Below, one piece after another: positions 1 to 5,303 of a stretch of DNA of 6,463 bases. Numbering within the stretch: the first letter of the stretch is position 1; every line of letters starts with the position of its first letter. A program made the translations under genes and the position numbers. The notes below the pieces were generated by a model. That model was not told the DNA's origin and ran no database searches. It saw only the letters and a list, made by a program, of their open reading frames with translations. The DNA comes from Solirubrobacterales bacterium (GTDB lineage: Bacteria; Actinomycetota; Thermoleophilia; Solirubrobacterales; Solirubrobacteraceae), in contig QHBV01000078.1 of NCBI GenBank assembly GCA_003244035.1, forward strand, positions 2,650 through 9,112, read 5' to 3'.

Positions 1-1500
1 GTCGGCGACAAGTTCGGCGCTGGGGAGCTGATCCTGCCGTTCGTACTGCAGTCGGCCGAGGTGATGAAGCGCGCCGTCGCCCAGCTCGAGCAGTATCTCG
101 ACAAGGTCGAGGGGTACACGAAGGGCACGGTCGTGATCGCGACCGTCTTCGGCGACGTCCACGACATCGGCAAGTCGCTGGTCAACACGATCCTCACCAA
201 CAACGGCTACACAGTCGTCGATCTCGGCAAGCAGGTGCCGATTTCGACGATATTGGACGCCGCCGTGGAGCATGATGCGACCGCGATCGGGCTGAGCGCG
301 CTGCTGGTCTCGACCTCCAAGCAGATGCCGGCGTGCGTGGCGGAGCTGCACGAGCGCGAGCTTCAGTTCCCCGTGCTGATCGGCGGGGCCGCGATCAACC
401 GCAACTTCGGCCTACGGATCCTGTACCCGAAGGGCGCCGAGTCCGACGAGGTCTACGAGCCTGGCGTGTTCTACTGCAAGGACGCGTTCGAGGGGCTCGC
501 GAAGATGGACGAGCTGATCGACTCCGAGGCGCGCGAGGCGCTGGTGGTAAAGACGCGCGAGGCCGCGCGGACGCTACGCGAGCAGCCCGCGGCGCCGGCC
601 GACAACGCTCCGCCGGTGACCGACGCGTCGCTCCGCAGCGACGCGCGCACGGACAACCCGATCCCGCGGCCCCCATTCTGGGGAATTCGGGAGATCGAGG
701 TCCCCCTCGAGGAGGTCTACCACCACCTCGATACCCACGTGCTGTTCAAGCTCCACTGGGGTGGGCGGGGGGTAAAGGGCGAGGAATGGGCGCGGCTCAT
801 CGGCGAGGACTTCCAGCCACGGCTGGCGCGGATGTGGCGTGAGCAGTCCTACCTGCACCCGCGCGCGGTGCTCGGCTACTTCCCCTGCAACTCCGCCGGC
901 AACGAGCTGATCGTGTGGGACCCCGACGCGCCCGGCGAGCGCGAGCTCGAGCGCCTCGTCTTTCCCCGCCAGCCCAAGCACGACCGGATCTGCCTGGCCG
1001 ACTTCTACCGACCGCTTGGCTCCGGTGAGATCGACGTGGTCGCGCTCCAGGCGGTGACCGTCGGCGACGAGGTCACCGAGCTGCTGGCCCGGCTCGAGGC
1101 CGAGGGGGAGTTTGCCGAGCAGCTGTTCGCCCACGGGCTCGGCGTGCAGACCGCCGAAGGCATGGCCGAGTGGCTGCACGCCCGCGTGCGCTCCGAGCTC
1201 GGAGTCGCGCCCGACCAGGGCCGGCGCTACAGCTGGGGCTATCCCGCGTGCCCGGAGCAGTCCGAGCACGAGAAGGTCTTCCGGCTGCTGGACGCGCCCT
1301 CGATCGGGCTGCGGCTGAGCGGTGGCTACGCGGTCGAGCCCGAACAGTCGACGCTCGCGATCGTCGCCCATCACTTCCAGGCGGTGTACTTCGGGATGAA
1401 GTCGGGCTTCCTACCCAAGCCCGGCAAGCCGGCGAGCGACGAGCTGATCGCCGGCAGTGAGAAGGACCCGGCGCGGGTGGGAGAGCTCGCCCAGGCGTAG
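1..1500 (+). CDS. metH: Cobalamin-dependent methionine synthase, C-terminal part (B12-binding and AdoMet activation domains); 5' end outside window
   Basis: The frame is open from base 1, so the gene starts upstream; the GTG at 61 is an internal valine. 499 residues are visible. MetH transfers a methyl group from methyltetrahydrofolate to homocysteine through cobalamin, in the cytosol. Residues 1-40 match the end of the cobalamin cap (DKFGAGELILPFVLQSAEVM). Residues 45-165 are the B12 Rossmann domain, with DVHDIG at 52-57 (His54 is the expected lower axial cobalt ligand), GLSALLV at 97-103 and IGGA at 127-130. A Pro/Ala-rich linker covers about 190-225. The rest is the reactivation domain, which uses AdoMet and reduction to rescue oxidised cob(II)alamin: LDTHVLFK near 243-250, NPRG-like HPRAVLGYFP at 286-295, CLADF at 331-335 and the AdoMet-binding RYSWGYPACPE at 409-419. 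It ends in TAG. Whether the homocysteine and folate domains are in the same chain cannot be seen. Family assignment is firm. Confidence 0.95.
   Translation, partial: VGDKFGAGELILPFVLQSAEVMKRAVAQLEQYLDKVEGYTKGTVVIATVFGDVHDIGKSLVNTILTNNGYTVVDLGKQVPISTILDAAVEHDATAIGLSALLVSTSKQMPACVAELHERELQFPVLIGGAAINRNFGLRILYPKGAESDEVYEPGVFYCKDAFEGLAKMDELIDSEAREALVVKTREAARTLREQPAAPADNAPPVTDASLRSDARTDNPIPRPPFWGIREIEVPLEEVYHHLDTHVLFKLHWGGRGVKGEEWARLIGEDFQPRLARMWREQSYLHPRAVLGYFPCNSAGNELIVWDPDAPGERELERLVFPRQPKHDRICLADFYRPLGSGEIDVVALQAVTVGDEVTELLARLEAEGEFAEQLFAHGLGVQTAEGMAEWLHARVRSELGVAPDQGRRYSWGYPACPEQSEHEKVFRLLDAPSIGLRLSGGYAVEPEQSTLAIVAHHFQAVYFGMKSGFLPKPGKPASDELIAGSEKDPARVGELAQA
758..779 (+). other. G-quadruplex-type motif inside metH
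   Basis: Four runs of at least three G (758-761, 763-765, 767-772, 777-779) are separated by loops of 1, 1 and 4 bases, which satisfies the usual G3+N1-7 pattern. The G-rich strand is the coding strand, so the motif would also be in the mRNA. It encodes a Gly-rich turn (WGGRGVKG) in the activation domain. In DNA this GC-rich, such runs can be a by-product of glycine codons. The pattern is seen directly; folding or function is inference. Confidence 0.4.
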
Positions 1501-1539
1501 GGGGCGAAAGCCAATGACCGCCGGGCGCAGCATCGTATT

Positions 1540-1560
1540 CTTGCCTGGTATCTTGGCTGG
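1540..1560 (+). repeat. 9-bp direct repeat just upstream of vapB
   Basis: CTTGCCTGG (1540-1548) and CTTGGCTGG (1552-1560) match at 8 of 9 positions, with start-to-start spacing of 12 bases. The second copy ends one base before the ATG of the antitoxin gene. VapB antitoxins and VapBC complexes commonly bind repeats at their own promoter, so this is a candidate autoregulatory operator. The known sites are usually inverted rather than direct repeats, and a short match like this can occur by chance. Confidence 0.35.
1549..1554 (+). promoter_or_regulatory. Possible -10 element for vapBC (leaderless arrangement)
   Basis: TATCTT fits the relaxed TANNNT -10 consensus and ends seven bases before the vapB ATG, which would put the transcription start at or next to the start codon. 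No AGGAGG-like ribosome-binding site is visible before that ATG, consistent with a leaderless message, a common arrangement in Actinomycetota. No convincing -35 box is seen. It lies in the spacer of the direct repeat and overlaps the first three bases of its second copy, so a bound protein could block it. Weak evidence. Confidence 0.25.
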
Positions 1561-1561
1561 C

Positions 1562-1807
1562 ATGAGAACTACCATCGATACTGCCGGGCGGATCGTCATA
1601 CCCAAGGCGTTCCGCGATCAGCTCGGGCTCGCCGGTGGCGGAGAGGTCGAAGTGCAGCTGTGCAACGGCAGCGTCGAGATCAGCGTGCCGGCGACGCCGA
1701 TGCGCCTCGAGGAACGCGACGGCGTCGTCGTCGCGGTCGCGGATCGCCCGATGCCGCCGCTGACTCAAGACATCGTCCGGGAGACGCTCGAGCGCATCCG
1801 CAGGTGA
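1562..1807 (+). CDS. vapB: AbrB/SpoVT-fold antitoxin, VapB-like
   Basis: This 81-residue protein is the likely antitoxin for the PIN toxin encoded just downstream. Residues 1-45 form a typical SpoVT-AbrB swapped-hairpin DNA-binding domain, with the signature TAGRIVIPKAFRDQLGL at 7-23 followed by a short beta segment (EVEVQL). Residues 46-81 are charged and end in a predicted helix (DIVRETLERIRR), the part expected to wrap the toxin. The ATG at 1562 was chosen because the conserved fold begins at its second residue; an in-frame ATG at 1457 would add 35 basic residues encoded inside metH and is unlikely. The gene starts 61 bases after metH and its TGA overlaps the toxin's GTG. The family predicts neutralisation of the toxin and autorepression of the operon. 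Pairing is inferred from adjacency and family. Confidence 0.88.
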   Translation: MRTTIDTAGRIVIPKAFRDQLGLAGGGEVEVQLCNGSVEISVPATPMRLEERDGVVVAVADRPMPPLTQDIVRETLERIRR

Positions 1808-2208
1808 TCGCCACCGACACGAGCGTCCTCGTCGCCGCTTACGCGACCTGGCACGACGCGCATCAGATCGCCGCAGACGCGCTGCGTCGCCGCCCGCTCC
1901 TGATCGGCCACGCCGCGCTCGAGACCTATTCGGTGCTGACCCGCCTGCCCGAGCCGTTGCGCGTCCCCCCCCGGCTCGCGCTCGAGTACCTCGAGCGCAA
2001 CTTTCCCGCTGAGGGGCTCGCCCTCACGTTTTCGCAGCAGCGAGAGCTGCTCGGCCGGGTGGGCGAGCTCGGGATCGCCGGGGGCGCCGTCTACGATGCG
2101 CTGATCGCGGAAACCGCGCGTGCCCACGATACGAGCTTGCTCAGCCTCGACCGTCGCGCGGCGGTCGTCTACGAGCGACTGGGGGTTGCCTACGAGCTGA
2201 TCGGGTGA
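1804..2208 (+). CDS. vapC: PIN-domain ribonuclease toxin, VapC-like
   Basis: A 134-residue single-domain PIN protein, the usual VapC length. The GTG at 1804 shares four bases with the end of vapB (GTGA), implying translational coupling, and the PIN fold begins right there. The acidic metal-binding residues expected of a PIN nuclease are all visible: Asp5 in TDTSVL, Glu40 in ALETYSVL, Asp98 in AVYDALIAETA and Asp116 in LLSLDRRA. The active site therefore looks intact. VapC toxins are Mg2+-dependent endoribonucleases that cleave tRNA or rRNA and stop translation until bound by VapB; the RNA target here cannot be told from sequence. An 8-C homopolymer (1965-1972) lies in codons 54-57. GC content and codon style look like the neighbours, so there is no clear sign of recent transfer. 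Confidence 0.88.
   Translation: MIATDTSVLVAAYATWHDAHQIAADALRRRPLLIGHAALETYSVLTRLPEPLRVPPRLALEYLERNFPAEGLALTFSQQRELLGRVGELGIAGGAVYDALIAETARAHDTSLLSLDRRAAVVYERLGVAYELIG
1965..1972 (+). repeat. Homopolymeric C8 tract within vapC
   Basis: Eight consecutive C bases span codons 54-57 of the toxin gene (Val-Pro-Pro-Arg). Loss or gain of one C would shift the frame before the Asp98 and Asp116 active-site residues and inactivate the nuclease. Such tracts slip during replication and are also prone to sequencing errors. The frame is intact as given. Confidence 0.6.
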
Positions 2209-2270
2209 CGCCGCCGGCCACCGCCGACCCGCGCAGCCCGTGACGAGCACCGCCCTCTCCTCGGGCTGGT
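2209..2270. other. Convergent intergenic gap between vapC and birA
   Basis: Sixty-two bases separate the two stop codons. The only pairing noticed is AGCCCG (2235-2240) with CGGGCT (2262-2267), a 6-bp stem closing a 21-base loop, with no T-rich tail on either strand. That is not a convincing intrinsic terminator. No promoter or small gene was recognised here. Confidence 0.5.
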
Positions 2271-2960
2271 TCAAGCGAGATGCACCTCGCCCGCGTCGAG
2301 CGCGACGCGCCCCGTCTCGGTGGCCACGATCAGGCGGCCCTCGCCGTCGATCCCGGCAGCCGTGCCCCGCCCGCCGGCCCAGCGAACCTCGCGCTCGAGC
2401 AGGGCATCGCGGGAGCGCACAGCGTCGAGCACCTGCTCCGCGGGCGCCTCGGTCCAGCGCTGCAGCTCGCCGAGCAGCCGTACGAGGGTCGGCTCGACCG
2501 CATCGGGCTCGAGCCCCAAGCCGCCGGCACTGCCCCGCAGTTCGAGCGGGAGGTCGTATTCGCGCACCGCCACGTTCAGCCCGATCCCGACGACCGCCCA
2601 GCGGTCCTGGAGCCGGGCCTCGACCAGGATCCCCGCGACCTTGCGGCCCGCGATCAGGACGTCGTTGGGCCACTTGATCTGAGCGCTCGGCCCGGCGAGG
2701 AGCGCCACCGCGACCCCGGCGGCGAGCGGTAGCAGCCGCGGGGGATCGCGGATCACCAGCGAGCAGAGCAGCGCCCTGCCAGCCGGCGCCGTCCAGTGCC
2801 GCCCCTGGCGCCCGCGTCCGGCGGACTGCTCGCGCGCGGTGACGAGCGTGCCATGGGGGGCGCCCCCGACGGCCAGCTCCCGCGCCCGGGTGTTGGTGGA
2901 ATCAGTGGCGCGCAGGTGAAGCCGCGGATGGCCGAGCAGGCCGTCCACCACGACGCTCAC
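2271..2960 (-). CDS. birA: Biotin--[acetyl-CoA-carboxylase] ligase, monofunctional
   Basis: The enzyme joins biotin to ATP and transfers it to a lysine on the biotin carboxyl carrier domain of acyl-CoA carboxylases, in the cytosol. From the GTG at 2960 the protein has 229 residues. Visible motifs are DSTNTRA (20-26), the adenylate-binding loop GRGRQGRHW (48-56), KWPNDVL (96-102), KVAGILVE (107-114; Lys107 matches the catalytic lysine of E. coli BirA) and GIGLNV (125-130). A small C-terminal beta domain covers about 183-229. The N-terminal winged-helix repressor domain of E. coli BirA is absent, so this should be a pure ligase. The start is uncertain by a few residues, as GTG codons also occur at 2951 and 2948. 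The open frame continues upstream to 3122, but that part is only an alternative reading of hemD. It starts seven bases after the cobA-hemD stop and is the last gene of the operon. Confidence 0.93.
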   Translation of the reverse strand: MSVVVDGLLGHPRLHLRATDSTNTRARELAVGGAPHGTLVTAREQSAGRGRQGRHWTAPAGRALLCSLVIRDPPRLLPLAAGVAVALLAGPSAQIKWPNDVLIAGRKVAGILVEARLQDRWAVVGIGLNVAVREYDLPLELRGSAGGLGLEPDAVEPTLVRLLGELQRWTEAPAEQVLDAVRSRDALLEREVRWAGGRGTAAGIDGEGRLIVATETGRVALDAGEVHLA

Positions 2961-2967
2961 GCGGACA

Positions 2968-4437
2968 TCAGCGCGCCGCCGCGTCCGCCACCAGCGCCTG
3001 CACGAGCCCCTCGATGTCGTGCCGGCTCGCTTCGACGTCGGGCTCGAGGCCACGGGCGCGCAGCGCGTCGCTCGTGACCGGGCCGATGCTGACCAGGCGC
3101 GGACTCGCCTGAAGTGCCCCACCAGCGCGCTCGAAGAAGAACCTGACGGTCGAGGACGAAGTGAACGTGACGTAGTCGGCCCTGCCGACTGCCTCTAGCT
3201 CGGCTTCGCCCAGCGGCTCGGCGACGGTCTCGTAGAGAGCCACGACGTCGACCTCGGCTCCGCGCGCGCGGAGCGCGTCGGGGAGCACGTCGCGGGCCTC
3301 TCCGGCGCGCGCGAGCAGCGCCCGCTTCACCGGCACGTCGACGAGCGCCTCCACCAATCCCTCGGCTACGAACCGCTCGGGCACCACGTCCGCCCGGATG
3401 CCGTGGGTCCGTAGCGCCGTGGCGGTCCCCGGACCGATCGCGGCCACGCGCGCGCCCGCCAGCGCGCGCGTGTCCATGCCCGCACTCGCCAGCCGCTCGA
3501 ACAGCAGCCGCACGCCGTTCGGGCTCGTCAGGCACACGAGGTCGTAGCGCGACAGGTCCGGCACGGCCCCATCGAGCGGGACGATCCTGATCGCCGGGGC
3601 CTCCACCACCGCCGCGCCCAGCGCCCGCAGGCGCCCGGCCAGCGCGCTCGCCTGCGCGCGCGCTCGCGTCACGGCCACGGTCACGCCGACCAGCGGCCGG
3701 CGCTCGAACCACTGCAACTGCTCCCGCAGCCCGGCGACCGCCCCGAAGACGGCAATCGCCGGGGCCCGAATGCCCGCCTCGGACGCCACTGCGGCGATCG
3801 TCGCGAGCGTTCCGGTCACGACCCGCTGGCCGGGAAGGGTTCCGCGCTCCACGACCGCCGCAGGCTCCGTTCGCTGGCGACCGGAGGCGATCAGTCGCTG
3901 TGCAATGGCGCCGAGCCGGCGCACGCCCATGTAAACGACGAGCGTCCCCGGGAAAACCGCGAGCGCGCGCCAATCGAGGGCATCCGACGGCTTGGCCGGG
4001 TCCTCGTGCCCGGTCACGAACGCCACCGCGCTGGCGAGATCGCGGTGGGTGACCGGGATCCCGGCGTACGCGCTCGCCGCGACCCCGGCGGTCACGCCCG
4101 GAATCACCTCGAACGGGATCCCCGCCTGGATCAGCGCCTCGGCCTCCTCGCCGCCGCGCCCGAACACGAACGGGTCGCCCCCCTTCAGCCTCACTACCGT
4201 CCGGCCGGCCCCGCCGTGCTCGATCAGCAGCCGCTCGATCTCCGCCTGCGGCATCGACTGACCTCCGCCCTCCTTGCCCGCGTAAACGAGCTCGGCATCC
4301 GTGCGGGCGCGATCGAGCGCAGAATCGGGGATCAGCCGGTCGTACACGATCACATCCCCGGTGGCGATCAGCTCCAGCGCGCGCGCGGTCAGCAGCCCGG
4401 GATCGCCAGGGCCCGCGCCGACGAGGTAGACCGTCAC
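2968..4437 (-). CDS. cobA-hemD: Fused uroporphyrinogen-III C-methyltransferase / uroporphyrinogen-III synthase
   Basis: This 489-residue protein joins two consecutive tetrapyrrole enzymes. Residues 1-245 are the SUMT (CobA/CysG-A type) domain, which methylates uroporphyrinogen III twice with AdoMet to give precorrin-2, leading to siroheme and cobalamin. It shows the N-terminal VGAGPGDPGLLT (6-17), VRLKGGDPFVFGRGGEE (82-98), the loop EVIPGVTAG (110-118) and GIPVTHR (126-132). Residues 248-489 are HemD, which cyclises hydroxymethylbilane to uroporphyrinogen III; VAVTRAR (254-260), LTSPNGVRLLF (303-313), AAIGPGTA (332-339), FTSSSTVRFFF (425-435) and SIGPVTSDAL (450-459) are typical. The GTG at 4437 overlaps the hemC stop as GTGA and places the glycine-rich loop at the expected distance, so the longer frame from 4578 is rejected. 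SUMT-HemD fusions are known in Actinomycetota and Firmicutes. The stop overlaps an out-of-frame ATG (TGATG). Confidence 0.94.
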   Translation of the reverse strand: MTVYLVGAGPGDPGLLTARALELIATGDVIVYDRLIPDSALDRARTDAELVYAGKEGGGQSMPQAEIERLLIEHGGAGRTVVRLKGGDPFVFGRGGEEAEALIQAGIPFEVIPGVTAGVAASAYAGIPVTHRDLASAVAFVTGHEDPAKPSDALDWRALAVFPGTLVVYMGVRRLGAIAQRLIASGRQRTEPAAVVERGTLPGQRVVTGTLATIAAVASEAGIRAPAIAVFGAVAGLREQLQWFERRPLVGVTVAVTRARAQASALAGRLRALGAAVVEAPAIRIVPLDGAVPDLSRYDLVCLTSPNGVRLLFERLASAGMDTRALAGARVAAIGPGTATALRTHGIRADVVPERFVAEGLVEALVDVPVKRALLARAGEARDVLPDALRARGAEVDVVALYETVAEPLGEAELEAVGRADYVTFTSSSTVRFFFERAGGALQASPRLVSIGPVTSDALRARGLEPDVEASRHDIEGLVQALVADAAAR

Positions 4438-5303
4438 CGCGCCGGCGCCTGGCCTTCGTCCAGCAGCTCGCGCGCCCCCGCCGCGAGCATCCGCTGGGCA
4501 ACCGCGAGACCGAGGCCTTGCGCGGCGCCCCGGAGGTGGTCGGCCAGCCAGGCCGAACCATCGGGGACCCCCACCCACGCCGACAGCTCCAGCCCGCCGT
4601 TCGCGAGCACTCGCGCGTGCGCCCCGACGGGCGTGTTGCAGGATGCGCCAAGGGCTGCGGTCAGCTCGCGCTCGGCGCTCACGCAGGCACGCGCGTCAGG
4701 ATCTGACAGGGCAGCGAGCACATCGGCGGAGTGCCGTCCCGGCCGCGCTTGCAGCGCGAGCGCTCCCTGTCCGGCTGCCGGCACCAGCTCGTCGAGTGCG
4801 CCTTCGGCCTCCGCGGCGCGACCGAGCCGCTGCAGGCCGGCAAGCGCGAGCACGAGCACGTCGCAGTCGCCGGCGGCGAGCTTGCGCAGCCGCGTGTCGA
4901 CGTTACCGCGCACTGCCACGACCTCGACGTCTTCGCGCGCGGCTCGGATCTGCGCGGCGCGGCGAAGGCTGCTGGTGCCCACGCGCGCGCCGGCAGGCAG
5001 GGCCTGCAGCGACGGTGCGCCGCAGATCGCGTCGCGCGCGTCGGCGCGGGCGGGAATCGCGACCAGCTCGAGCCCGGGCGCCAGCTCCGCCGGGACGTCC
5101 TTGGCCGAGTGCACGGCGAGATCGATCCGCTCGTCGAGCAGCGCCTGCTCGAGCTCGGAGACCCAGCGGGACTTGTCCCCGGTCTCGCCCCCCCGGTCGC
5201 CCGCGGTCGCGATCACGACGATCTCCGAGCGCTCGCCGATGCGCTCGAGCACCCAGGCCGCCTGCGCGAGCGCCAGCGCGCTCCCGCGCGTACCGATGCG
5301 CAT
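4434..5303 (-). CDS. hemC: Porphobilinogen deaminase (hydroxymethylbilane synthase)
   Basis: This 289-residue cytosolic enzyme links four porphobilinogen units into the linear tetrapyrrole hydroxymethylbilane, the substrate of the HemD half of the next gene. Domain 1 starts immediately with RIGTRGSALALAQA (2-15) and contains TAGDRGG (33-39) and HSAKDVP (65-71), whose Asp69 corresponds to the catalytic aspartate. GTSSLRRAAQI (109-119) and VRGNVDTRL (131-139) follow; PAAGQGALALQAR is at 175-187. Domain 3 carries GASCNTPVGAHA (219-230), where Cys222 should hold the dipyrromethane cofactor. Length is slightly below the usual 300-315 because the N-terminus has almost no residues before the RIGTRGS motif. 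The ATG at 5303 overlaps the hemA TGA by one base (TGATG), and no close Shine-Dalgarno is visible, suggesting translation coupled to hemA. All expected key residues are present. Confidence 0.96.
   Translation of the reverse strand: MRIGTRGSALALAQAAWVLERIGERSEIVVIATAGDRGGETGDKSRWVSELEQALLDERIDLAVHSAKDVPAELAPGLELVAIPARADARDAICGAPSLQALPAGARVGTSSLRRAAQIRAAREDVEVVAVRGNVDTRLRKLAAGDCDVLVLALAGLQRLGRAAEAEGALDELVPAAGQGALALQARPGRHSADVLAALSDPDARACVSAERELTAALGASCNTPVGAHARVLANGGLELSAWVGVPDGSAWLADHLRGAAQGLGLAVAQRMLAAGARELLDEGQAPAR

Noticed and set aside
61..63. GTG at 61 as the start of a stand-alone B12-binding protein
   Set aside because: The preceding in-frame residues match the MetH cap domain, so the gene extends upstream.
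574..1374. 266-codon open frame antisense to metH
   Set aside because: Antisense shadow of a well-supported gene, with no recognisable motif.
1457..1561. N-terminal extension of the antitoxin frame starting inside metH
   Set aside because: The added residues overlap the metH end and are unlike the AbrB family, whose fold starts at the ATG at 1562.
2235..2267. Inverted repeat AGCCCG/CGGGCT as an intrinsic terminator
   Set aside because: The 6-bp stem closes a 21-base loop and no T-tract follows on either strand.
2961..3122. Upstream extension of the birA frame to 3122
   Set aside because: The extra 54 residues are Arg/Ser-rich and come from reading the hemD end in another frame. Ligase homology starts near the GTG at 2960.
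2957..4651. 564-codon open frame on the minus strand overlapping cobA-hemD and part of hemC
   Set aside because: Its product is Arg/Gly/Ala-rich low-complexity sequence with no motifs, and it lies over two genes with clear family motifs in other frames. It is a by-product of high GC.
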